A stretch of DNA of 64,000 nucleotides from Campylobacter gracilis (lineage in GTDB: Bacteria > Campylobacterota > Campylobacteria > Campylobacterales > Campylobacteraceae). How positions within the stretch are numbered: the stretch's first letter is position 1; every line of letters starts with the position of its first letter. Under the pieces are notes generated by a model. That model had not been told where the DNA came from. It made no database searches and worked only from the letters and a program-made list of their open reading frames with translations. Position numbers and translations under genes: made by a program. The DNA lies in NCBI RefSeq assembly GCF_018374135.1, contig NZ_JAHAFS010000003.1:1-64000 (forward strand), in the 5' to 3' direction. This document shows positions 16,474 through 23,873 of the stretch, piece after piece.

Positions 16474-17845
16474 CGCCCTCACCTTTTTTGCGCGGCAGCA
16501 GCACTAGCGGACTGCCCGAAAGGGCAAAGCTCGCGCGCAGTCTGTTCATCAAATAGCGCTTGTAGCTAAAATGCAGCGCTTGCGGGCGGTTCATCACAAG
16601 AGCGATCTTCGGCGGCGCAAAGCCGATCTGCGCGGCGTAGTAAATTTTAACCGATTTGCCCCGCTCGCGAGGTATCGGATGCGCCTTTATCGCGGCTTCT
16701 ACCGCTTCATTGATCCTTGCGGTGCCGAGCTTGCGCGTAAAATTTGAATAAACCTCCAAAATGAGCGGGTAAATTTTATGGATCCGCTTCCTGTCCGTCG
16801 CGCTAACGCTGATGATCGGCGCATAGGAAAGAAATTTAAACCTATCTCTTAAATCGCGGCAAAACTCGTCGTAATCGCGCTCGCAAAGATCCCATTTGTT
16901 TAAAATTATGATTAGACCTAGTTCAAATTTAGCCGCAAGTCCCGCTATGCGCTCGTCCAGCTCGTTTAGCGGCTCGCTTGCGTCAAGCACCAAAAGCGCG
17001 ATGTCGGAGTTTTGCAGGATTTTTTCGGTGCGATTTAGCGCGAAGCGCTCTATGCCCTCGATCTTACCGCGGCGGCGAATGCCCGCCGTGTCGATAAACT
17101 CAAGCGTGCGCCCCCCAAATTCCGTGCTTTCGTTCACCGGATCGATCGTCGTGCCCGCATAATCGCTCACGACCGAGCGCTGCGAGCCCACAAGCGCGTT
17201 TAGGAGGCTCGATTTACCGACGTTTACTCGCCCAATGATACCCACGCCGATGGTTTTACTAGCGTAAAATTCCTCGTCGTGCCCCTCTTTCGGCTCGCCC
17301 TCGTCGTTAAAGCCCTCTATAAAATCATCAAAAATTTCATCCTCGTCCTGCCGCGCAGGCGCAGGGTCCAAGAAGCCGTAGATCCACTCTTTCAGTTCGT
17401 CGATGCCGCTGTTGTGCGAGACGGAGATCGGGAAAAATTTAACGCCGAATTCGTTAAACTCCCAGCTGCGCTCCTCGTCGCGCTTGCCGTCTATTTTATT
17501 GACCGCCAGGGCGATGGGCTTGCCAAGCCTCTGCAGCGAGAAAAATATCCGCCGCTCGTCATCGCTCGGAAGCAGCTTGCCGTCCGTCATAAAGATTATC
17601 AAATCCGCGCTCTTTGCCTCGCTTAGCGTTTTAATCTGCACGCGCGCAAACAGCTCGGAGGTGTCGTCCAGGCCGCCCGAATCGATCACGCGCACGCGGC
17701 GATCGAAAATTTCGGCTTCGGCCCTATTGGTATCGCGCGTCGTACCCGCAACGTCGCTCGTGATGGCGATACGAGCGCCCGCTAGGCGGTTAAAAAGGCT
17801 CGACTTGCCGACGTTGGGGCGCCCGATGATGATCAAACTTTTCAC
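16460..17845 (-). CDS. der: Ribosome biogenesis GTPase Der (EngA)
   Basis: 461 aa, an essential double-GTPase for 50S assembly. First G domain: GRPNVGKSS, AGTTRD, DSGG, NKID. Second G domain: GRVNVGKSS, AGTTID, DTAGI, NKWD. A C-terminal KH-like domain follows (KIYYAAQIGFAPPKIALVMN). An acidic linker joins the G domains. Start set at the GTG at 17845, behind AAGGACGAAC; the frame stays open upstream but has no better start, and 461 aa is the family length. Confidence 0.96.
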   Translation of the reverse strand: MKSLIIIGRPNVGKSSLFNRLAGARIAITSDVAGTTRDTNRAEAEIFDRRVRVIDSGGLDDTSELFARVQIKTLSEAKSADLIIFMTDGKLLPSDDERRIFFSLQRLGKPIALAVNKIDGKRDEERSWEFNEFGVKFFPISVSHNSGIDELKEWIYGFLDPAPARQDEDEIFDDFIEGFNDEGEPKEGHDEEFYASKTIGVGIIGRVNVGKSSLLNALVGSQRSVVSDYAGTTIDPVNESTEFGGRTLEFIDTAGIRRRGKIEGIERFALNRTEKILQNSDIALLVLDASEPLNELDERIAGLAAKFELGLIIILNKWDLCERDYDEFCRDLRDRFKFLSYAPIISVSATDRKRIHKIYPLILEVYSNFTRKLGTARINEAVEAAIKAHPIPRERGKSVKIYYAAQIGFAPPKIALVMNRPQALHFSYKRYLMNRLRASFALSGSPLVLLPRKKGEGDEER

Positions 17846-18274
17846 GTTCGTCCTTGTAGTTTTTGGCGCGATTATAACCAAAAATAGATTAAAGCCAAAT
17901 TCTACGCGCTCGCTCGCGGAAGTAAGCGGCAAAATTTTATAAAATTTAGGCGCTAAATTTAGAGAAATTTTATCGCGACACAAGCGGGACGCCGCCTAGA
18001 TAAAAGACCTCAAGGCGCATGATCCATCGCCGCAGACGATGCGGAGCGGGGGCGATGCGTAAATTTTATAAAATTTAAAAACCTCAGTCTAAGTGTGAAA
18101 TCTAGCGGTCGAAAAACAAAAACGGGCACAATCGCGCGAAAACATAAAAGCCCGCAGCTGCGTAAATTTTACTGCTTTGCTCAAGCAAGCGGTGGCGCGG
18201 CGAAATATTAAAACGGCAGAATATTAAAATTTAATCATTATGCGTGTATAATTTCGCAAATTTAAAGGGTCGCG
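17846..18274. other. Divergent promoter region between der and the exporter pair
   Basis: 429 bp with no gene. It carries AAATTT words and the TATAAT of the plus-strand exporter transcript at 18247-18252. Confidence 0.5.
18247..18252 (+). promoter_or_regulatory. -10 box of the EamA exporter operon
   Basis: TATAAT 23 nt before the ATG at 18275, with AAAGGG in between as ribosome binding site. Confidence 0.6.
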
Positions 18275-19180
18275 ATGAAATACAACAACTTCTTGCTGCA
18301 CCATCTAAGCGTGTATTATATGCTGATGGCGTGCTTTTACAACTCTCTTACGGGCGTTTTCGCCAAGCTTTTGGGCGCGCAAATTTCATCGCTTGAGGTC
18401 GTGCTCTTTCGCAATCTACCAGGGCTTTTGATCCTGCTTTATAAAATCAAGGCGCGTCCCCGTACGGCGCGCTTCGCAAACAAAGGCGGTCATCCTTTTA
18501 CACTCGCGTTTCGCGGCATTATCGGGATTTTGGGGCTAATGGTGTTTTTTTATAACGTCGCTAACATCAGCCTCGGCGAGGCATTTACCTTTCAAAAAAC
18601 GGCGCCCATTTGGACGGCGATCATCGCATACTTTACCCTCGGCGAAAAATTCGGCGCGATGGGCTGGTTCTCGGTCTGTCTCGGATTTGCGGGCATCGTT
18701 TTGGTGATTCAGCCGCAGTTTGGCTTGCAGCCGAGCGATGTTTTTGGAATTTTAAGCGGATTATTTGCCGCAATGGCGCTTACCTCTGTGCGCGGGCTGC
18801 GCAAATACTATAGCTCCGATACGATCATCCTCTCGGCGCTTCTTGCCGGCACGCTGATGCCCGCAGCGCTTATGATCGCAGCGGAATTTATAGATGCGCC
18901 CGCGCTTAGCTTTATGCTTTGCAAATTTAAAATTCCAAACGCGCAGGGCTGGCTCTTTGCCGTGCTTTTGGGGCTGCTGGGGCTGTTTTATCAAACCTAC
19001 GTCACCAAGGCCTACGCCGCGACGCGCAAAGCGGGCATAGTAGCTACGATCAGCTACGCAGACATCATCTTTTCGACGCTATTTGGGCTGCTGCTAGGCG
19101 ACGCCCTGCCCGGTTTCATGGCGCTTGGGGGTATGGCGCTCATCATCGTCGCGGGCGCGCTCGTGGCGAACCGAAAGTAG
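18275..19180 (+). CDS. DMT-superfamily (EamA) transporter, copy 1
   Basis: 301 aa, about ten transmembrane helices arranged as two EamA repeats. The first has SLEVVLFRNLPGLLIL and FTFQKTAPIWTAIIAYFTLGE, with AFRGIIGILGLMVFFYN between them; the second has YAATRKAGIVATISYADIIFS and LLLGDALPG. Probable efflux of a metabolite or drug across the inner membrane; substrate unknown. The next gene, 6 bp downstream, is a clear paralogue. Confidence 0.88.
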   Translation: MKYNNFLLHHLSVYYMLMACFYNSLTGVFAKLLGAQISSLEVVLFRNLPGLLILLYKIKARPRTARFANKGGHPFTLAFRGIIGILGLMVFFYNVANISLGEAFTFQKTAPIWTAIIAYFTLGEKFGAMGWFSVCLGFAGIVLVIQPQFGLQPSDVFGILSGLFAAMALTSVRGLRKYYSSDTIILSALLAGTLMPAALMIAAEFIDAPALSFMLCKFKIPNAQGWLFAVLLGLLGLFYQTYVTKAYAATRKAGIVATISYADIIFSTLFGLLLGDALPGFMALGGMALIIVAGALVANRK

Positions 19181-19186
19181 GACGGC

Positions 19187-20119
19187 GTGAAGCAGAAATT
19201 TTACTCCGCGTTTTGGCTAAAACATCTGGGCGTTTACTACATGCTCGTAGCGAGCTTTTATTTCGCGCTAAACGGCGCTTTAGCCAAGGTCATGGCGGAG
19301 CATATGAGTAGCGCTGAGATCGTGTTTTTCCGCAACGTTGTAGGGATCGCGATCGTGCTGTTTTCGCTAAGGCGGGTAAAAAATCTGGGCCCGGGCGGCA
19401 AGCCGTGGCTACTCGCGTTTCGCGGCTTTATCGGCAGCTGCGGTATCTTAGCGACCTTCTACAATATCGCTCACATCGATCTTGGCACCGCTTTTACCTT
19501 CCAAAAGACGGCGCCCATTTTCACCGCGCTATTTTCGGCGTTTTTCTTAGGCGAAAAGCTAAGCTCGCGCGGCTGGTTTGCGATACTGCTGGGCTTTGGC
19601 GGAATTTTACTCGTCGTGCGCCCGCACATCGGCATCAGCGTAACCGATGCGGTGGGAATTTTCGGCGGCATGTGCGCTGGGCTTGCATATACGAGCGTGC
19701 GCGAGCTGCGCAAATACTACGCCACCAACCTCATCGTGCTGGTTTTCGTCTCGTCCGCGACCTTTCTAAGTGCTGCGATGATGATAATGGGCTGGGTGCT
19801 TGAAGGTAGCGAGGTTAAAATTTTAGGACTTTTCAGCGGAGCGGATTTGGCGAGGCTTGCTTACTTCAACCCGCCAAGCCTTTTTGGCTGGGTGCTCGTG
19901 GCGCTTCTGGGTGTCAGCGGTATCTACTTTCAAATTTACATGACGCGCGCCTACGCCGCTTCGCGCAAAGCGGGCATCGTCGCTGCGATCAGCTACAGCG
20001 ACATCCTATTTAGCATGGCGCTAGGAATTATGCTAGGCGATCATCTGCCCGGTCCGATCGTGCTAGCAGGCATTGCGGTGGTGATTTTAAGCGGAATTCT
20101 AATCGCCCGTGAGCGCTAA
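19187..20119 (+). CDS. DMT-superfamily (EamA) transporter, copy 2
   Basis: 310 aa, the same fold and many shared words with copy 1 (FTFQKTAPI, YAASRKAGIVAAISYSDILFS, MLGDHLPGP), so a tandem duplication. It starts with GTG at 19187 behind AGGA overlapping the end of copy 1. The two might form a heterodimer like some small DMT pairs, but each is already full length (two EamA repeats), so separate exporters are as likely. Confidence 0.88.
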   Translation: MKQKFYSAFWLKHLGVYYMLVASFYFALNGALAKVMAEHMSSAEIVFFRNVVGIAIVLFSLRRVKNLGPGGKPWLLAFRGFIGSCGILATFYNIAHIDLGTAFTFQKTAPIFTALFSAFFLGEKLSSRGWFAILLGFGGILLVVRPHIGISVTDAVGIFGGMCAGLAYTSVRELRKYYATNLIVLVFVSSATFLSAAMMIMGWVLEGSEVKILGLFSGADLARLAYFNPPSLFGWVLVALLGVSGIYFQIYMTRAYAASRKAGIVAAISYSDILFSMALGIMLGDHLPGPIVLAGIAVVILSGILIARER

Positions 20120-20269
20120 ATTTAAATCTAATTCAAATGCGGCGCAAAGCTAAATTTTATCCGCGCCGCAAGCCTGCGCTAAATTTCAGCAGTCTAAAAG
20201 CTTAAAAAGACTAACATTCAAATCAAAGTTCTACGGCGTAGAAATATTTTTCGACGGATTTAAAATTTT

Positions 20270-21077
20270 ATGCATTTTATCGGTATCGACATCGGCGGTG
20301 CGTCGTCAAAGCTCGCCGTTATGGACGAACGCGGCGAATTTTGCGAGCTATTTTTGCTGCCAAGCGGCTTTAGCGCGGTCAAGGTCGCGCGCCAGATCAA
20401 GCAAGCCTTAGAGCAAAAAGGCTACGCAGAGGGCTTAGTGACGGCTACGGGCTACGGACGCATTAGCGTGGAGTACGCGCAGCTTAGCATGAGCGAAATT
20501 TTATGCCACGGGCTTGGGGCACACTTTTTATTTGAGCAAGACTGCACCGTAGAGGGCGTGGGCGGGCAGGATACGAAGGCGATCAAGACCCTAAACGGCA
20601 AGCCGACGGATTTTATCATGAACGATAAATGCTCGGCGGGCACGGGTAAATTTTTAGAGATCAGTGCGGGCCGCTTGGGGCTTGAGCTTAGCAAAATTTA
20701 CAAAACCGCTCGAAAAAATCCCGCGATCAAGCTAAGCCCCTATGCACGGTTTTTGCCGAGACCGTCCTCGCTAAGTGCAAGCAAAGGGCGATCCGGTCGC
20801 AAATATCGCCGAGCGCTACCTTAAAATTCCATGTTCGGTGATGTATCAAAACGACGCACGCTCGGATATCATCAAGGAATTTATCCGCGAGTATCAAGCG
20901 GACGGCGTCATCGACGTCGTGCTAAGCGGCTGCCATACCTACGCGATCGAGACGAATAAAATAAAGGAGGCGAGCCGCGAAGCAGGAGCGAACTATATGT
21001 CACTAAAGACCGATTATTCAAAACAAGACGCCGGGCAAATTCGCACGCGCTTGGAAGCGTTTATCGAGCCACTTTAG
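20270..21077 (+). pseudogene. Deletion remnant: dehydratase activase N-terminus joined to dehydratase C-terminus
   Basis: 20270 to about 20770 encodes the N-terminal half of a BadF/HgdC-type activator ATPase: FIGIDIGGASSKLAV (phosphate 1), VGGQDTKAI, NDKCSAGTGKFLE (the Cys that holds the bridging [4Fe-4S]). The frame is then lost; a shifted frame reads CTVFAET, the family's next conserved block. From about 20775, in another frame, the C-terminal end of a 2-hydroxyacyl-CoA dehydratase subunit follows (GDPVANIAERYLKIPCSVMYQND, then SGCHTY and TDYSKQDAGQIRTRLEAFIE). The activase C-terminus and most of the dehydratase are missing, consistent with an internal deletion of an activase-dehydratase pair. 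Confidence 0.75.
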
Positions 21078-21149
21078 CGGGTCTTACTTGAAATTTTAAA
21101 ATGAAGAATTTTCTAAATTTAAAAACAAACCAAAGAAAGGAGAGGTTGC

Positions 21150-22010
21150 ATGAAATTTAAGGAGATAGACGAATCTCGTCGCGGCTTTTTAAAAGGAGCT
21201 TTGGCGGCAGCCGCCATCGCCGGACCGGAAACGATGCTTGCTGGTTATACGCCGTTTAAGCCAGGTTCCCTGCAAGTCTGGTCGTGCGGAGGACTGTCCG
21301 AAGCATTTAACGAGCTAAACGCCATTTATGAGTCAAGAACGGGACATAATATCCAATACACCGGCGCCTTTGCGGGCGCACTCGGAAAGTCGCTGCTAGC
21401 CTTGCAGGGCAAGACGGAGGTTTTCGGCGCTCGCGTTTTGGAGCTGTCTCAAAAACTGCGCAAGGCTGGGCTTAGCCTCCGCTTTAGACCGCTATGTTTT
21501 ACCGACTACGTTTTAGTAGTGCCAAAGGGCAATCCCGCGGGCATTTGCGACCTAAAGGATTTGGCAGAACCCGGCGTGCGGGTGATGCTGCCGCTAAGGG
21601 CTTCGCCTCCTGGTAGCGGACCGGTAAAGGGAATTTTAAAAAATTCAGGTCTCACAGGGCCTGTTATGAAAAATATGATTGCCAACGGCTCATGCGTCAT
21701 CCAGATGATGTGCGATCTCGTAGAGGGCAAGGGCGATGCGTCCATAATCGAAAAGCGCCTAACGACGCACGATAGGTTTAAAGATAAAATCGAATATATG
21801 CCTATCTACGAGAAACTAATTCCGCCCGGGCCGCTTACATTTACGCTAAATATCATGAAATACGTAAAAGACGAGAAGCTAGCCGACGACTTCGCGGACT
21901 TCGTTTGCTCCGTGGAGGGGCAGGGAATTTTCGAGCGACACGGCTTTACCTCTATCCATTCGGCGCGCGGGCTTGAACTCATAGAAAGGTTTGGTGTAAA
22001 AGATGTTTAG
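21150..22010 (+). CDS. Tat-exported ModA-like substrate-binding protein
   Basis: 286 aa. The N-terminus carries a twin-arginine signal (SRRGFLK, residues 9-15) followed by an Ala-rich hydrophobic stretch. The mature part resembles periplasmic molybdate/oxyanion-binding proteins: LQVWSCGGLSEAFNELNAIY, a GHNIQYTGAFAGAL loop, CFTDYVLVVPKGNPAGI. No ModB/ModC genes are nearby. Its 3' end overlaps the polyferredoxin gene by 8 bp, and that gene overlaps the NifB-like gene, so the three are one operon. Ribosome binding site AAAGGAG. Tat export suggests folding or cofactor loading before export. The ligand is not known; molybdate is only the family guess. Confidence 0.8.
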   Translation: MKFKEIDESRRGFLKGALAAAAIAGPETMLAGYTPFKPGSLQVWSCGGLSEAFNELNAIYESRTGHNIQYTGAFAGALGKSLLALQGKTEVFGARVLELSQKLRKAGLSLRFRPLCFTDYVLVVPKGNPAGICDLKDLAEPGVRVMLPLRASPPGSGPVKGILKNSGLTGPVMKNMIANGSCVIQMMCDLVEGKGDASIIEKRLTTHDRFKDKIEYMPIYEKLIPPGPLTFTLNIMKYVKDEKLADDFADFVCSVEGQGIFERHGFTSIHSARGLELIERFGVKDV

Positions 22011-22779
22011 TATAGTAAATATGGCAAAGATGAAAAAAGTCTCTAGGCTAACTAAAATTCGTCGCTTGGTGCAGCTGATTTTTATCGGCGCGATCGGGCA
22101 ATGGGCGTATTACGGGATTTTTAGATGCCCTTTTATCGTGCCTTTCGTAAACTGCCAATCCTGCCCGATAGTTACGTGCTGGGGGCGGATCGCGACCGTC
22201 TTTTTCGGATTTTGGCTATTTATCCCCGTGCTGGTTATTTTCCTCGGGCGCGCGTTTTGCGGCTGGCTTTGCCCGGGCGGATTCGTAAATCAAATGCTCG
22301 GCAAATTTGCCGCTTTTAAGCTTAAGCTAAAAAATAACAGGAAGCTACGATATGCGCAGATAGGCATGGTTCTAGCCGTTTTGCTTAGCGCGGGCGTGTA
22401 TTTTATCTACGGCAACCCCCGCGTTATGATCCCTATCCGCACCAGCGACGAGTATCTAAACGCCGTTATCATGTCCTTTAAATTTTCCGACTGGTACTGG
22501 GCGGTTCGCACTGCCGTCATCGTAGCCCTCATCGCCGCGTCCTTGATCATCGCAAATTTATGGTGCCGCTTCGCCTGTCCTAGCGGCGGCATAATGGAGC
22601 TACTGCGTAAAATTTCAATATTTCGCGTTTATAAAACGAGCGTCTGCGATAACTGCAACGCCTGTTTGCGCAAATGCGAAATGGGCACGAGACCCGATGA
22701 GATAAACTGTACGAACTGCGGCGATTGTATGGACGTTTGCCACGCAGATGCCATCAAATTCGGAAGGAAAAAAGATTGA
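22003..22779 (+). CDS. NapH/NosR-like membrane polyferredoxin
   Basis: 258 aa. Transmembrane helices carry two CxxxCP motifs (GRAFCGWLCPGGF, Cys86/90; LWCRFACPSGG, Cys188/192). A C-terminal cytoplasmic-type domain has two [4Fe-4S] motifs (CDNCNACLRKC, Cys215-225; CTNCGDCMDVC, Cys236-246). Extra Cys occur as RCPF and NCQSCPIVTC near residues 42-59. Such proteins move electrons between quinol or ferredoxin and periplasmic partners (NapH, NosR, CcoG relatives). Overlaps: 8 bp with the binding protein, and its stop with the NifB-like start (TGATG type). The likely partner is one of the exported proteins here. Confidence 0.85.
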   Translation: MFSIVNMAKMKKVSRLTKIRRLVQLIFIGAIGQWAYYGIFRCPFIVPFVNCQSCPIVTCWGRIATVFFGFWLFIPVLVIFLGRAFCGWLCPGGFVNQMLGKFAAFKLKLKNNRKLRYAQIGMVLAVLLSAGVYFIYGNPRVMIPIRTSDEYLNAVIMSFKFSDWYWAVRTAVIVALIAASLIIANLWCRFACPSGGIMELLRKISIFRVYKTSVCDNCNACLRKCEMGTRPDEINCTNCGDCMDVCHADAIKFGRKKD

Positions 22780-23606
22780 TGAATTTTTTCGCCAAACCCT
22801 CCTTCGACAACCACCCGTGTTTTAGCAAAAAAGCGTCCGCGAGCTACGGGCGCGTGCACCTTCCCGTAGCACCGCATTGCAATATCCAATGCAATTTTTG
22901 CAACCGCATCTACGACTGCGCCAACGAAAATCGCCCCGGCGTAACCGGGAGGGTGCAGAGCCCGGACGAGGCCGCGCTATACGTGGAAAATCTATTTAAA
23001 TTTAGACAAGATATCTCGGTCATCGGTATCGCAGGACCCGGAGATCCTATGTGCGATGCCGACAAGACCTTATCTACCTTTGAAAAATGCAAAGCTCACT
23101 TCCCTCACGCCCTACTTTGTCTATCCACAAACGGTCTAGCTCTGCCCGAGCACGTGGATGATATCGTGCGCATCGGCGTGAGCCACGTGACGGTAACGGT
23201 TAATGCCGTAACGCCCGAAGTGGGCGGCAAAATTTATGCGTGGGTACGCCACGGAAATAGAATTTACCGCGGCGAAGAGGGCGCTAGAATTCTTCAGGCG
23301 TGCCAAGAGGAGGGAATCCGCAAACTAAAAGAAGCTCGCATGATCGTAAAGATCAATACGGTCGTAATACCTGGCGTAAATATGGCTCACGTCCCGCAAA
23401 TCGCGAAAAAGGCCAAGGAATGGCAAGCCGATATCATGAACTGTATGGCGATGATCCCCGTGCATGATACGCCTTTTGCAAATATCAAATCGCCCTCGAA
23501 TGAAGAAATTCGCAGTATGCGCAAGCTAATCGGCGGCTCAATGGCGCAGATGACTCACTGCAGCAGATGCCGCTCCGACGCATGCGGAAAGCTTTGCGAA
23601 AAATAA
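22779..23606 (+). CDS. NifB-like radical SAM protein
   Basis: 275 aa from the ATG at 22779 (overlapping the previous stop; GGAAGGA upstream). It matches the NifB core: HPCF (Cys14), GRVHLPVAPHCNIQCNFCNR (radical-SAM Cys34/38/41), YDCANENRPGVTG, and the C-terminal CSRCRSDACGKLC (Cys261-273), equivalent to the family's CxxCRADA motif. It lacks the NifX-like extension. NifB makes the 8Fe-9S-C precursor of nitrogenase cofactors, but no nifHDKEN is in this window and nitrogen fixation is not a usual Campylobacter trait as far as I know, so the product may serve another enzyme. A terminator follows at 23608-23630. Confidence 0.85.
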   Translation: MNFFAKPSFDNHPCFSKKASASYGRVHLPVAPHCNIQCNFCNRIYDCANENRPGVTGRVQSPDEAALYVENLFKFRQDISVIGIAGPGDPMCDADKTLSTFEKCKAHFPHALLCLSTNGLALPEHVDDIVRIGVSHVTVTVNAVTPEVGGKIYAWVRHGNRIYRGEEGARILQACQEEGIRKLKEARMIVKINTVVIPGVNMAHVPQIAKKAKEWQADIMNCMAMIPVHDTPFANIKSPSNEEIRSMRKLIGGSMAQMTHCSRCRSDACGKLCEK

Positions 23607-23607
23607 A

Positions 23608-23630
23608 GACCTGCTTTTAGCGGGTCTTTT
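23608..23630 (+). terminator. Intrinsic terminator of the NifB-like operon
   Basis: GACCTGC (23608-23614), loop TTTTA, GCGGGTC (23620-23626), then TTTT. Seven pairs including one G-U, directly after the stop codon. Confidence 0.8.
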
Positions 23631-23809
23631 ATCCGGCCTAGGATATGCTCTCATAGCGAACGTAAAATTTTATGAAGAGATTTAAATTTAGAATTTGTCT
23701 AAATTTAGAACTAGCAAGCAGCCGATAAGCGGCTTTTTGGCGGCGACACTTTTTAAAAATTTAAAAACAATTTTTAAATAATATTATTTTGCTTTTATTT
23801 AACTTTGGC

Positions 23810-23815
23810 TATAAT
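23810..23815 (+). promoter_or_regulatory. -10 box of the flavoprotein gene
   Basis: TATAAT preceded by TTGGC and an AT-rich stretch (about 23755-23800), as in Campylobacter vegetative promoters. Predicted transcript start near 23822, leaving a leader of about 50 nt. Confidence 0.65.
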
Positions 23816-23838
23816 TCTCCCAAAATTAGGCACATCAA

Positions 23839-23856
23839 AAACCGAAATTTCGGTTT
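23839..23856. promoter_or_regulatory. 18-bp perfect palindrome in the flavoprotein leader
   Basis: AAACCGAAATTTCGGTTT lies between the -10 box and the ribosome binding site (AAAGGAG, 23862-23868). It could be a protein operator or an mRNA hairpin next to the ribosome binding site. No protein is assigned. Confidence 0.6.
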
Positions 23857-23873
23857 AAAATAAAGGAGACATC

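Noticed and set aside
16460..17983. Longer der start near 17983
   Set aside because: The first 46 codons have no conserved content or ribosome binding site; GTG 17845 has AAGGA and gives the family length.
22779..23606. NifB-like gene as proof of nitrogen fixation
   Set aside because: No nifHDKEN is in the window, so the gene alone does not show nitrogenase.
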